64,000 bases of DNA from Tyto alba (Eukaryota > Chordata > Aves > Strigiformes > Tytonidae). Below, in pieces: positions 36,858 to 49,089 of this stretch. The stretch is from positions 18,595,107 to 18,659,106 of the forward strand of contig NW_024881322.1 of assembly GCF_018691265.1 (NCBI RefSeq), written 5' to 3'. The notes under the pieces were generated by a model. It did not search any database. It was not told the DNA's origin and saw nothing but the letters and a program-made list of their open reading frames with translations. A program made the position numbers and the translations under genes. Position 1 is the first letter of the stretch; the number at the start of each line of letters is the position of its first letter.

Positions 36858-37448
36858 CGTCCTGATTTCATCTGGGATAGAGTTATTTTTTTCTTCCTAG
36901 TAGCTAGAATAGTGCCGTGGTTTGGATTCAGGATGGGATTTGGCATGAGAATAATGTTGATAATGCACTGATGGTTTTAATTGTTGCTAAGAGATCAAGG
37001 ACTTTTCAACTTCTTATGTCCTTTCCATGCACAGATACACAAGAGGCTGGGAGGGAGCAGAGCCAAGCAATGGACCAAATTGACCAGTGAAATATTCCAT
37101 GTCATATAACATCATGCCCGGTATATGGAGGAGGATCAACCAGGAAGCAGGGGCTTTTGCTTCTGGGGCTGCGGTTTCAGGATCTTGGCTTCTCTGAGAT
37201 CGCCAGTCAGGAACAGCCTGGGTGTCAATCGACAGGTGGTGAGCACTCGCATTGTACATTACCCATTTGTATTTTCTATCCTTATTATTGATATTATTAT
37301 TTTTTTTGTTTAATATTAAACTATTTAAACTCACCCTATGAGTCTCCTTACCTTTATCCCTCCAATTCTCTCCCCCATCCCCTGAGCAGGGGAGAGTGAG
37401 TGAGTGGCTGTGTGGTGTTTGGCTGCCAACCAGGTTTAAACCACAACA
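36858..37448 (+). mobile_element. 5' LTR of ERV-L-type provirus (family L1)
   Basis: This 591-bp LTR starts CGTCCTGATTTCATCTGGG (TG mutated to CG) and ends TTTAAACCACAACA. It shares block order with the LTRs at 52558-52935 (plus), 45883-47557 (minus, split) and 886-1010. It directly precedes a primer-binding-site-like sequence and retroviral internal sequence, so it is a 5' LTR and not a solo. Confidence 0.8.
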
Positions 37449-40400
37449 GTCCTTTATGGTGCCCAGTGTGGGGCACGAATGGTTGAGATAGCGACGGATC
37501 TGGACAGAATTCGTTATAAGCAGTCATTATATTGGTTCAATAGCTGCTGGTCATAATGCTGATTTATCGGCTCTGAGAGTCATGGCTCTCGTTCTTAAAG
37601 TTGTGTTATGCATCACCTCACTTGCTGGATATAGTGCCCATGCTGCTGCTTATCACCTGTGGGAGGCGGATTAAGATTTTTGTCTTTGTTGTAGTATGTA
37701 ACACTGGTTTATGGCATGATAAAGTTATCGGTCCTGAGACTGGTTCGGTATCTGTACTCAGTACTGTTGTCACCTCTATACTTTGGGGGCCATCTAGCGG
37801 AAAGTGGTAATAATTACACCCTCTATGTTTTCTCAGAGAGCTGATCCATGCGAGAGCTTCCCTCACTTTCACCTTCCTTCACCCTTCTCCAGACTACTTA
37901 CAAAAGCCTTTGAGAATTTCGAAGATTTTTGCTATCTTTGGAATGTTGAAACTAACATGGTCGTCCTACTGTTAGGAACCAGTGTGTCCCTGCACGTAGT
38001 TCAGGTTTTGTTCAAGGTTAAGCAACTATTTAAGAGTACCCCAAGGCTGGAGAGTTATGAGTGGCAGGGTGTGTGGGATAGCATGAGCAAATGCCTAGGT
38101 TGGTGGGCACCTCCAGTGTTTTGGAACTTCACCCTTGAACAAGTGCAGACCCCCCAAAATAGTAAAATATTTGGAAAAAAAATATGCTGTCACCATGGCA
38201 ATTCCAGAGAGACACAAACCACTGCAAGGTACTAGGGCCTGGCCCATGCTTACCAAGCCCCATTCACCACTATTCAGTGCCCTCAAGGGGAAGAGAAGGT
38301 CTCTGGATCTGACAACAAAATGAGAGGCACTGCAGCCACTCCAACACTGGCAACAGACACTGCAGCTGAACCAAAGAACCAACCCACACCAGTATCAGTT
38401 GCCCCCATATGGAAGAAGAAATGGACATGAAAGTCATCATATTTAGAAAGGGATGAAGACACTCCTACTAAGGAGGAAGAGGAGGAGGAGGGAGGAGAAG
38501 ACAAGTCAGTATATGAAAAGATTTAAACTGTCATCAAGTCACTTGTCTTGATTGTCACTTGACTGCTCAGGTGCTGGGATAATGGGGACAGTAGCTTGGA
38601 TTTAGAGGGTAAAGAAGTAAGGAAGCTGGAGTCCCTTGACAGGGAAGGGGGCATTGATAAAACATGTGGAAAAGGGGAAAAAACCCACAGACCCTGGAGG
38701 TTGCTCTTGCCAGGTGTGAGGGAAAGGTATCCTTTCAAGGAAGAGATTGTATATAATCCAGGCAAGTGGATCACAATATAGAGAGGTATCCAGTACCTGA
38801 GGGAACTAGCTGTGTGGGAGCTGATTTATTACAATCCAGCCAACACGCAGTTAATTTAAGACCCAGATGACATCCAGTATGGATGACCCATGGGGTGGAA
38901 GACTGTACTGAGCGCACCATCATCCTATGCCCACTCACTGTCAGTCCTAGATTTAGGAGGATACAATGAGGCACCAACCGTGAGTGAAGTGGCTACCTGG
39001 CCGGCAATTTGAAAAGAGTGTCTTTTCCTCCCTATGGGCCTTTGTCTCACCTGTGGAGAAACTGCCAGATATTCTGGAGAAACATACAGAGAAACTCTCT
39101 GAGTTTTACCCATTCGAGGATAAATTCTGTCCCCCCAGTTGTACAGACCAATATCATCTATTAGGAGCAAGTGTTCCCCTACTCAAGAGAAATGGTGTAC
39201 ACCACAGGGGAAGCTGTGGTATTGCCTGTGTGACCATGGAGAAGACACGAGGAGATGGGATGGAAAACCTACCTACATCCTAGAAGAGTGGGCATCTCAG
39301 TTGCAAGGAAAAATATCTACAAATAGGGCTTCTTTCAGGAGAACAGCCGCTCCAATTTCCTGTAGTCAGTTGCCCAAGTAGAGTGGAAGGGTTGACTTTA
39401 CTCCAGATCCTATGAGAAGAACTCTTGACTCTTACTCATGAGAGGTGAGTAACCAAGATGAGATTTAGACCCCCACATACCACACTAACCCATTTGTCGA
39501 TAATGAATATTATGACTAGCATTAGAAGGGCTTTGCCTTCAGCCACATGGGGGAAAGAGACAATTGAGTTTACCAGACTGTGTGGATTCTATGGGCTGGC
39601 ACATCTGACCCCCAGGGAGTATAAGGCTGTAATGGACACTGGTGCCCAATGCCATCAAATTTTAAAGGGGCAGAGCATATTTGTATTTCAAGAAGTGTCA
39701 GGGGTTTCCCAACAGCTGTATTGGAGGCTGAGGTGAGCCTAACTGGGAACAAGTGGCAAAGGCACCTCATTGTGACTGGCCCAGGAGGTCTGTGCATTCT
39801 TGGTACAGATTATTTAAGGAGAGGGTATTTCAAGGACCCAAAAGTGTACAGGTGGGCATTTGGTGTAGCTGCCTTGGAGATGGAGGATATCAAGCAGATG
39901 TCAGCCTTGCTTGATCTCTCAAAGGACCCTTCGGTTGTGGGGTTGCTGAGGGTTAAAAAACAACAGGTGCTGATTGCTACTACAACAGTGCAGATGGCAA
40001 TAATTGCACCGACTGAGACTCCATAATTCCCATCCATAAACTGATCTGTAGATTAGAGACCCAAGAGATTATCAGCAAAACTCAACCACCCTTTAATAGC
40101 CCCCTATGGCCAGTGTGACAGTCTAATGGAGAGTGGAGACTAACAGTAGACTATTGTGGCCTGAATGAAGTCACGGAGTCATGAATGAGGCCTGAATGAG
40201 TCATGCTGCTTCTGTACCAAACATACTAGAGCTTCAATACAAACAGGATTCAAAAGCAGCCAAGTGGTATGCCACAACTGATAATGCCAGTGTGTTTTTC
40301 TCAATCGCTTTGGCAGCAGAGTGCAGGCCACAGTTTGCTTTCACTTGGAGGTGCGTCCAGTACACCTGGAATCAACCGTCCCAGCAGGGTACTGCCCCAC

Positions 40401-42740
40401 CATTTGCCATGCATGGGCTGATCCAGACTGCACTGGAACCAAGTGAAGCTTCAGAACACCTGCAGTACGTTGATGACATCATCTTCTGGGGCAACACAGA
40501 AGAAAAGGTTTTTGAGAAAGGGAAGAAAATAATACAAACCCTTCTGAAAGCTGTTTTGCCATAAAACAAAGTAAGGTTAAGACATCTGTGCAGGACATTC
40601 AGTTTTTAGGAATAGAATGGCAAGATGGACATTGTCAGATCCCAATGGATGAGAACAACAAAATAGAAGCTATGTCTTCGCCAACTAACAGAAAGGAAAA
40701 TGAAACTTTCTTAGCTGTAATGGGTTTCTGGAGAATGCATATTCCAAATTACTGTCAGATTGTAAGCCTTCTCTATCAAGTGACCCAAAAAAAGAATGTT
40801 TATACATGGGGCTCCAAGCAACAACAAGCCTTTGAACAAATTAAACAGTAAATTGTTCAGGCAGTAGTCCTTGGTTCGGTCTAGGCAGGACAAGATGTTA
40901 GAAATGTGCTCTACATCACAGCTGGGAAGAATGGCCCTACCTGGAGTCTCTGGCAGAAAGCATGAAGGGACACCTGAGGTTGACCCCTGGGGTTTTGGTG
41001 TCAAGGATATAGAGGATCTGAAGCCCACTATAGCTGAAAAAGAGATATTGGCAGCATATGGAGGGGTTTGAGCTGCTTCAGAAGTGATTGGTACAGAAGC
41101 ACAGCTCCTCTTGGCACCCCGACTGCCAATGCTGGGCTGGATGTTCAAAGGGAGGGTCCCCTCTACACACCACACAACTGATGCCATGTGGAGTAAGTAG
41201 GTTGCACTGATCACACAGTGGACTCGAATATGGAGCCCTAGCCACCCAGGAACATTGGAAGTGATCACAAATTGGCCAGAAAGCAAAGATTTCGGAATGT
41301 TACTAGAGGAAGAGGTGGTGTTTGCTGAAGAGGCCCCACCGTATAGTAAACTACCAGATGAGAAGCAATATGCCTTGTTCACTGATGGGTCCTATCACAT
41401 TGTAGGAAAACACTGAAGGTGGAAAGCTGCTGTGTGGAGTCCCATACAACGAGTCGCAGAAGTTGCTGAAGGAGAAGGTGAATCGAGTCAGTCTGCAGAG
41501 GTGAAAGCCATCCAGCTGGCCTCAGAGATTGCTGAGCAAGAAAAGTGGCCAGTGTTCTACCTCTACACTGGTTCATGGATGGTGGTAAATGCTCTGTGGG
41601 GGTGCTTATAGCAGTGGAAACAGAGCAACTGGCAGCACAGAGGCAAACCCATCTGGGCTGCTGAATTATGGCAAGATATGCTGCTCGGGTAGAGAAGATG
41701 ACTGTGGAAGTACATCATATAGATGCTCATGTACTTGAGTAGGGCCACTGAAGAGCATCAAAACAACCAATGGGTGGATCAAGCCACTAAGATTAATGTG
41801 GCTCAAGTGCATCTGGACTGGCAATAGAAGGGTGAAAAATTTATGACTTGCTGGGCTCATGACTCCTCTGGACATCAAGGAAGGGATGCAACATATAAGT
41901 GGGCTCGTGATCAAGCAGTGGACTTAACCATGGACACTATTGCACAGGTTATCCATGAATGTGAGACGTGCTGCAATCAGGCAGGCCAAGCGGTTAAAAC
42001 CTTTTGGTATGGAGGGAGGTGGTTAAAGTATAGATATGGGGAAGCCTGGCAGATTGATTACATCACGCTCCCACGAACTCAGCATGGCAAACGTTACATG
42101 TTCACAGTGGTGGAAGCAACTACTGGATGGCTGGAAACATGCGTCGTGCCCCATGTCACTGCCCGGAACACTGTTCTGGGCCTTGAAAAACAAGTCCTGT
42201 GGCGGCATGGCACCCCAGAAATAATCGAGTCAGATAATGGGTCTCATTTTCAAAATAATCTCATAGACATCTGGGTCAAAGAACATGGTATTGAGTGGGA
42301 ATACCACATCCCCTATCCCATCAGGAGTAGTTTCAGCAACTGATGACCAGCAACTTCCTCAAGATCAACACTGTCAACCTGCATACCATGAACATGGACT
42401 GTGCCAGATACACCAGCTACACATTACAAATGTATCATACAACAGAGACTGTACGCCATCCTCCTGTCACCCTCCAACGACAGCCATTCCACTGCCTGAG
42501 CAAAATCCATCTCATCCCTCCTGCCTTGAAAGCCTATCATGACAGATGGAACCCAAAGCTGTGGATTAAGTGAACTCACTACACATTTTGAAGGGATGGC
42601 CCATAGACATAGATATACTGTATGTATATGTAAAAGAATAGGAAAAGGGATCATGATTATTTAGAATGTATTGGAAAATATGGAACCTGAGCATAATGTA
42701 AATGGTATGGAATTAAGGGTTGGACCTTTTTCCAGGATGG
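37449..42740 (+). pseudogene. Inactivated ERV-L provirus, internal gag-pro-pol region
   Basis: The internal region holds broken gag-like sequence (about 37.8-39.5 kb), a protease with the DTG motif at 39635-39643, reverse transcriptase with YVDD at 40466-40477 and downstream GFWRMHIP thumb-region residues, RNase H (FTDGS, about 41377-41391), and integrase with an HHCC-type zinc-finger region, a QIDYI aspartate and SDNGSHF. It is interrupted by many stops and frameshifts, and the integrase C-terminus is missing past about 42340. Order and motifs place it in class III (ERV-L-like) retroviruses, and no envelope gene is visible. The internal 3' end (GAGCATAATGTAAATGG, about 42688-42704) matches the internal end next to the LTR at 47557, but here no 3' LTR follows. 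The copy cannot encode functional proteins. Confidence 0.85.
37457..37474 (+). promoter_or_regulatory. Primer-binding-site-like sequence of the ERV-L provirus
   Basis: TGGTGCCCAGTGTGGGGC begins 8 bp after the 5' LTR. It differs at three positions, all transitions and two of them CpG-type decay, from the PBS complementary to tRNA-Lys(CUU). ERV-L elements of mammals are usually associated with a tRNA-Leu primer, so lysine use would be a deviation. Confidence 0.55.
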
Positions 42741-42744
42741 AAAA

Positions 42745-42890
42745 GAAGCTTCAGTAGGTTCATCAGGACTTTCCCTTTATGAACCCATGTTGACTGTGCC
42801 TAATGATTGCATTGTTCTTTAAAAGTCTTTCAATAGCACCCAGCATGATGTTCTCCATCATTCTTCCAGGTCCTGAGGTTAAAAATAGTT
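42745..42890 (-). mobile_element. CR1 LINE fragment (reverse transcriptase region), reverse orientation
   Basis: The reverse complement encodes a CR1-type RT segment with the order GPGRMMEN, then SQHGFIKGKS. It abuts the broken 3' end of the ERV-L provirus, so a deletion or insertion there removed the 3' LTR. Confidence 0.8.
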
Positions 42891-43459
42891 TGCTGTCTAA
42901 GGTACAACTGCTTTGATGCCGCTTAATTTTATCCCAAAAATTTTTACAAAATAATATCCTGAAGATAGTTCTAATCTCAAGGTAAGGATGTGGAGACTTT
43001 ATGGAACACAGTATCACAAGATGGTAAGTGGGGCTGCCCATCCAGAGCAAAGACAAATTATGTGTCTTTGGGTTGAAGATGAGCAAATCTACACTTTGTT
43101 CCCATCTTTAAGGTATTTTAAATTCCAGAACTGAGAATACCTGTTTACACATCTAAAGGCACATGTTTGCTCTGGGAATTCATAATAAAAAGATGGTGGT
43201 AATTTTTTTTCTCCCTCTCAGTCATTTCTAGATGAAGTGCTTTCAGTCAGAAACAGTCTCTTTCTGCTAATGCTTCTGCTGTGTATTGTGGCAAATCACT
43301 CACTGAGATACTGCCTTTTCCTTTTCCATCATCTTCTTCATTGGGCTGAAGGTTTCTGTTGGGCCTGAGATCCAAGACTCAGAATTGATTTAACTTATTA
43401 GAGCTCTTTCTTTGTAGGAGTTTTTTACAGACCAAAAGACAACCTTGGTTATGCTTCTC
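42891..43459. other. Unassigned DNA
   Basis: No gene or repeat is recognised between the CR1 fragment and the ATTTTT array. The sequence may include diverged CR1 or ERV remnants. Confidence 0.35.
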
Positions 43460-43535
43460 TTTATTTTTATTTTTATTTTTATTTTTATTTTTCTTTTTAT
43501 TTTTATTTTTATTTTTATTTTTATTTTTATTTTTA

Positions 43536-43566
<31 letters not shown>

Positions 43567-43636
43567 TTATTTTATTTTTATTTTATTTTTATTTTATTTT
43601 TATTTTTATTTTTATTTTTATTTTTATTTTTATTTT
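43460..43636 (+). repeat. ATTTTT hexanucleotide microsatellite, about 177 bp
   Basis: This is a nearly uninterrupted (ATTTTT)n array with ATTTT variants from 43561 to 43595. It generates a spurious Phe/Ile/Leu/Tyr-rich open frame. Confidence 0.97.
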
Positions 43637-44715
43637 GGGTACCACGTAACCTATTCCTAATAAAGCAGAACTATAAGCTTCATTGAAGCATAGTAAAAGA
43701 TTTATTCCTTTTGTTTGTTTGTCTTCCACAGTGCTTTAGTGTTTTATGATGGTGTATATAGAGGCAACTGTTCACAGACACAATGTGTATATTGAAGCAA
43801 ATTGATGCTCTGCATGAGCATTTTTCATACTGAAACACTGCTCTTCAGGCTTAACTTGTGATTTTTTTTCTTACAATATTTCTACCTGAAGGGAGGAGAA
43901 CAAGGAAGAGAAGTCTCACAGGAGCACGCTTCTCCTGAAAGTCACAGCTCAGCTTTTTGCACTCAGCAGATTCAAGACAAGAGTTTATCCTTCCTGCATG
44001 CTTACTGAGGGTGAAACTTCAGACCTTCCAAGGCTCGCTTTCCTTGGTTTGATCCTTTTTACATGCTTCACAGGACACATTCTCTTGTAGGGGAATTAGT
44101 TTCTCTCTGATCAGTACTGGGTTTAACCACTGCATGCAGAATTCCTTCAAGCAGGAAGGTATCTAATAAGTAGCATCACAGGAGATTGTTCATAATGTAT
44201 TTAAATGCTGACAAACTTGTGATTTTCCTTCAGTGCTGTGACACTTCAGAGTTTACATGCTTAAAGCTTACGGCTTAGGTCTCGCTGTAGAGGTTTTTTG
44301 ACAGAAGAATATAGGTGGAGGAAATATTTGTATCCCAGCTTCTCACCAGCTTGACAGGTAAAACCAGTGAATTATAACACTCAGAAAGGGGATGATTTGT
44401 AGTAATTTAATGCATTATCTGCATATACCAGTGCATGGCATCAGTGCAACACAGGTGTTGGCAGGAATGTTAAGCGAGGTGGTTTACATGGTCAGGAAAA
44501 CAGAAGATACCTGATGTGGTAGGATTTTTTTGGGATCAGGGTCATGCACTGATCCTACAGGGTTTGGACAATCCAGGCTGGGTCTCAGAGCAGAAAACTG
44601 CCCCGTGGTAATCCTGCCCTTGAGGTCACCTGGAAGGGCAAGAAGGAGGAAGTCAAGGGAGTGCTTCATTCCTGTTTGAATGCCTGGATACACTAACCAC
44701 AAAGTAGATTTAGTT
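43637..44715. other. Unassigned DNA
   Basis: Nothing was recognised. Composition is AT-rich and no coding or RNA signal is visible. Confidence 0.35.
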
Positions 44716-44924
44716 TGTACACGTGTACTAACAATGCAGACCTATCACAGCACTCCCGGGGGCGTGATAAGTGCCATTAGCTGATAGATTGTAAAGCATA
44801 GAGTGCTGACCATCTGGCTCTGTATATCTTGGGGCTATTTGGGTAAATAAATTGAGTACGACTTTCACCGCTTCGGTGTGAGGTCTAACTCCGGTCTCGC
44901 CCTCCGTAGGAGGTCCCTCCTACA
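44716..44924 (+). mobile_element. Possible short LTR
   Basis: The segment starts TGTACACGTGTAC and ends CCTCCTACA. It has a TATA-like CTGTATATCTTG, an AATAAA signal (GTAAATAAATTGAG, about 44844-44857), and a CG-containing R/U5-like part (CACCGCTTCGGTGTGAGGTC). The arrangement is LTR-like, but flanks show no convincing target duplication and no second copy was seen. Confidence 0.4.
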
Positions 44925-45882
44925 GCCTGAAAAGCTCTCTGAAACTTAGCCTATGCCCCAGAAACCGCTGCAAGCCCCTGCTTTTGGCATTTGTGTGATG
45001 TGAGTTCATGGGTAACTATGACAGAGCCAGGAGCCGTTGGCATGGGGCTGACATCGGGATCCATGGGTGGACATGCCAGCCAGTGCCGAAGGATGCCAGT
45101 CCTTCACCCAGCAGAGCAAAGCTCATCAGTACTGCCCTTTATTGAGCACGCAGTGCGTTTCTCTAACACAGAGAAGAGATTTCAATCCATTGCCTCCTTT
45201 TCCCAAGGCCTGGCTCTTCTCCCGGCTAGGGAGGTCACTATTTCTTGATCCTTTACTTCTAGAGCCCACCCTTCCTTTTCGGTACCAACTCAGGGCATCG
45301 CATGATTCAGCAACAAGATGTTCCTTCGCATCTTCTGTTTCCTGCCTTGGCTTATGAACAGCTCTTGCCAGAGCATCGCTGCTGCAGTTCCCTCCAGCTT
45401 GTCTCCCCTTGCCCGGGCTGCAGCTCTGCTGATGCTGACTGGTGTCCTCAGCACATGCCTCCGCTGGACTTACCAGTACTGCTGTGATGTGAGGGTTGGT
45501 TTGCACTAACCCAGGAGATAGGTATAGATATAGACGTAGATACAGGTATGTGTGTGCTCTGTGTGTGTATTATTTTCTCCTGGTTGTTTCTAAGAGGTGA
45601 TTATGCTTGTTTTGTACCAGGAGTAGGCAGAGACAGTAGCATTTTTGGCTGTTGTTTTCAGTGTGAATAAAGGGGTTTTCTGCTTAAAATGACAGTTTGC
45701 TCAGAAAGACACAAACATTTCCTCATTTCAGATAGGAACTCAGATGAGGCTGTCTTCTCTGGCTTCCAGCAACAGCTCCAATAACAAACTCAGTGGCTTT
45801 CCTTTTTCCCCTGATAGACCACTCAAAAATAACCCTCATGGGAGAGAGACCACCATTCCTTCTGCATTTCAGGGATGTGAGC
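44925..45882. other. Unassigned DNA
   Basis: No feature is recognised. Overlapping open frames of up to 126 codons (45126-45506 minus) have no domain resemblance. Confidence 0.35.
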
Positions 45883-46048
45883 TGTCATGATTTGAACCTG
45901 GCCAACACCCAAACATCACACAGCTGTTCACTCACCCTCCCCACTCTGGGGAGTGGGGGAGAGAATTTGAGGGGTAAAGCTAAGGAGATTTGTAGGTTGA
46001 GATAAAAACAATTAAATAATTAAAATAAAATAAAATTAATAATGATAA
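45883..46048 (-). mobile_element. ERV-L-type LTR (family L1), 3' part, split by nested LTR
   Basis: The reverse complement ends AAATCATGACA and contains the AGTGAACAGCTGTGTGATGTTTGG-like block that matches the 3' end of the LTR at 36858-37448. The LTR continues at 47121 on the far side of a nested insertion. The last five bases (GATAA) are the left target-site duplication of the nested LTR. Confidence 0.8.
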
Positions 46049-47120
46049 TGTCCTGGGTTTGAGTGAGTGGTGGGTTTTTTTGGTAGCAGGGGAGGGGGCT
46101 ATAGGGGTGGCCCCCTGTGAGAAGCTTCTCAAAACTCCCCCAGCTCCATGTCAGATCCACCTCTGCACGAAAACTAAGCCAATCAGCTGCGCCTCTGCAA
46201 TAATGTATTTAAGGAGGGACGTGGTGACGAGCAGGGGGACTTGTGAGGAGAAGTTGTGGCAGCTGCGTGACCACCAAGGTCAGTGGAATAACGGAGGAAG
46301 AAAGGAGGGGGGAGGTGTGCCGGAGCAGAGACCTCTCTGTACACTTTGGTGAGACGGCAGGGCATCCCCCCCCGGGCACACATGAAGATGTGCAGTGGAG
46401 CAGACACTGATTTATGGCCTGTGTTTTTTCACCTGGTTGATCAAGGTGCCTGAAGAATCTGGGGTCTTGTGGGAAGAGGCATCCCCGCTGCTGTAGTTCA
46501 GCACCAGGAGGATTGCAGCATGTGGGGGTGTCCCACGCTGGAGAAGCTCGGGAAGGGCTGCAGCCGTGGGAGGGACTCCAGTTGGACAAAGTTGATGACC
46601 CACGCCAGAGCAGTGTAAGGAAACACTGCGGCCTGTGGGAGGGACTCACATCAGAGAAAATTTGTGGAGGACTGTCTCCTATGAGAGAGAGACCACGAGG
46701 GATCAGGGGGAGAAGTTCCAGAAACTCCCCTCACTGAAGATGGAAGAAGCGGCAGCACTGACTGCACCCCCCCATTCCATGCCCCTATGCTGCTGGGGGG
46801 AGGAGGTAGAGATATCGGGAGCAGAGCTGAGCCCGGGAAGAAGGGAGGGGTTGGGAGGAAGGTGTTCTCAAGATGTGGCAATGCCTCTCACTGTCCTACT
46901 CTGTTAAGTGTTGTTGTTTGTGTCTGTAATACATCTATGTTCTTTTTTTCTTCCCCTAATGAATCTGCCTGTTGTCTGTTACCATAATGGGTGATTTACC
47001 CATCCTGGTCCTATCTCGAATCCCAAGCCTGGCTCATTTGTCCCTTCTCATTGCTGGAAGAGAAGGGAGGAGTGAGCAGCTGGCTTGTGTTTGGTTGCTG
47101 ACCAGGCTCAAACCATGACA
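46049..47120 (+). mobile_element. Solo LTR, family L2, nested in an older LTR
   Basis: This 1072-bp LTR starts TGTCCTGGGTTTGAGTGAG and ends AAACCATGACA. It is flanked by a perfect 5-bp target-site duplication GATAA (46044-46048 and 47121-47125). A second copy is at 50380-51385 and a truncated one at 1-354. There is no internal retroviral sequence. The 5-bp duplication fits ERV-L or some class I integrases; the class is otherwise not fixed. Confidence 0.93.
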
Positions 47121-47557
47121 GATAATAATAATAGTAATAACAGAAAATACAAATGAGTAATGCACAGTGTGATTTCTCACCACCCGCTGACCAATATCCA
47201 CCCCATTCCCGACTAGTGATGCCGTAGAAGAGAGAAAAACCGCAACCCTGGAAGCGAGAGTGAGTTTCCTGATCAACCCTCACATATACCCTGAGCATGA
47301 CGCTGTATGATGTGGAATATTCCACTGGCCAATTTGGGTCTGCTGCTTTGGCTCTGCTCCCTGCCAGCTTCTTTTGTACCTGCACACTAGCAGGACATGG
47401 GAAGCTGAAAATTCCTTGATTTCTTAGCAACAATTAAAAACTTCAGTGCATTATCAACATTCTTCTAAAAGCAAATCCTATACCAAATCCAAAACACAGC
47501 ACTATTCCAGCTATTAAGAAGGAAAAAAAATAGCTCTATCCCAGATGAAACCCAGAC
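47121..47557 (-). mobile_element. ERV-L-type LTR (family L1), 5' part, split by nested LTR
   Basis: The reverse complement starts near CTGGGTTTCATCTGGGATAGAG, as at 36858, and includes GGAATATTCCAC and CCAATTTGGGTC-type blocks shared with 37081-37110 and 52777-52800. Together with 45883-46048 it makes an LTR of about 600 bp, similar to the 591-bp copy. The adjoining sequence at 47572-47599 matches the internal 3' end of the provirus at 42688-42717, so this is a 3' LTR of a minus-strand element. Confidence 0.8.
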
Positions 47558-49089
47558 TGTATCTGCCCCTTAATTCCATACCATTTACATTATGCTCAGG
47601 GTGGTGGTGGTGGATTGCCCAAGTAACATTGTTTGGGGTGCTCCCGGTGCCAATGCCTTCCACCAAAGATTATTCCTTCCTGAATCATAAGGTCAGTTTG
47701 ACCTCTCCCAGGGCAGTTCAAACTCCCTACGAGGAGGCTGCTTGGGGTAGTTTTTGGCTAACTTGCTAAACACTCTGATTTCTGTCCACACTACCACCCG
47801 GGTCAGTCCATCCTGTCTCACACCCATCAGCAACCAGATTGTGTCACGCTTCTGCCCACTTTAATACAGGCACAAGAGGGGTCAGAGGGTTTCACTGGTC
47901 GTGTTTGATGGCCCTTTGAACCCTTTCTCTGAGGGACTGGACATGGATCTTTAAAGTATCCGGGAGTCCTCTAATTAGAGGTCTGAGGTGGCTGGGGTCC
48001 ACTGGCGCAGCAGCTGGTATTCTGTACTGCCCCCTCTCATACATCACCTGAATACAAGCAGCCTTTTGTACTACTTCTGCCAATTCTGACACTCCCTTCA
48101 CCTCCATAGTGACAGGTTCCCCTCTCTCACTGGGGTCCCCACCCCGAGCCCAGTAAGCCACTCAAGATGTTATCGACTGGTTGTCTGCTGGCCCATCACT
48201 TAAAAACACTCTGGAGCCCCAGTACCCTCCTGCCTCATCATCACTCAGCAGTATTTTATTCCTGCTCCTCCCCAACCCCCCTGATAAAAGAAACCATCCA
48301 CAGATACTGGGTTTCTGTTTTGCCCAGCTTACTGTGAAAACTTGATCTGAAGTTCACTAAGCTAAGCTCAGGTCCTGCCCAGGGGGGTTGGATGGATGGT
48401 GATTTGGGGGTTCCCGCCTTGTGGACTCATGTGTTTTTCTGTTTTAATGAGGGGTCACACATTTATTTCCTCTAGTTCCTCAATTTACTCCAAACTACTT
48501 TCATTGGATTTTCCTCAGATGTCCCCATCCCATTCTTCAAGATCTACACTTGTAATTAGCTTTCAGATCTGGACTGGGGAGCTTTTTTGCTTGTGCCAAC
48601 ATAATTTCATTTTTCTGTTCCAATAGCCATGTTCTTTCTCTATCTCATAACAATTCTGTCCTTAAATAATTGATTTTCAATTATTTCTTTAAATTATCTT
48701 TCTCCGTTACTCCAAAGTAATCTTGTACCTGAATCAAACAGGCACTTAAGATGGTGCACATATTTCCTTTATCTCCACCATCCCAAAAACTTTCATGGTT
48801 CTTTTCCAACTTTCTCATAACTGCTACTGGATCAAACCACTTCTTTGCCTGTTGTACATCTGGGCGAGAAGGGACACAACTATGTCTCCGTAATAATTCC
48901 TCTATTGACATCCTGCTGACTATGCCAAATAAAATGCTGCAGAGGCTCTCGAGATAAACAAGATAAATTAAATTTATTTTAATATAATCAGTTGACACTC
49001 CATCAAACATACAAACAGCAGATCCAGATCTCCATGAAAGGAGAACAAAGCTATTACTGCATAGACTCCTAGGATTTAACAATCCAAAA
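47558..49089 (-). pseudogene. Minus-strand ERV remnant with gag-like frames
   Basis: After about 45 bp of ERV-L internal 3' end, the minus strand carries two open segments. One of 89 codons (47892-48161) contains LRPLIRGLPDTLKIHVQSLRERVQ-type helical sequence. The other of 139 codons (48681-49100) contains a stretch on RRHSCVPSRPDVQQAKKW. They look like matrix/capsid-type gag pieces, but I cannot assign them to a named group with confidence. No pol motifs lie between them and the 3' LTR, so most of the provirus has been deleted. Stops separate the frames. Confidence 0.5.

Noticed and set aside
43445..43660. 71-codon Phe/Ile/Leu/Tyr-rich frame resembling a membrane peptide
   Set aside because: It is the translation of the ATTTTT microsatellite.
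44716..44924. tRNA-like or small-RNA gene suggested by the CACCGCTTCGGTG hairpin
   Set aside because: No A/B boxes and no cloverleaf; a TATA-like box and AATAAA in order fit an LTR better.
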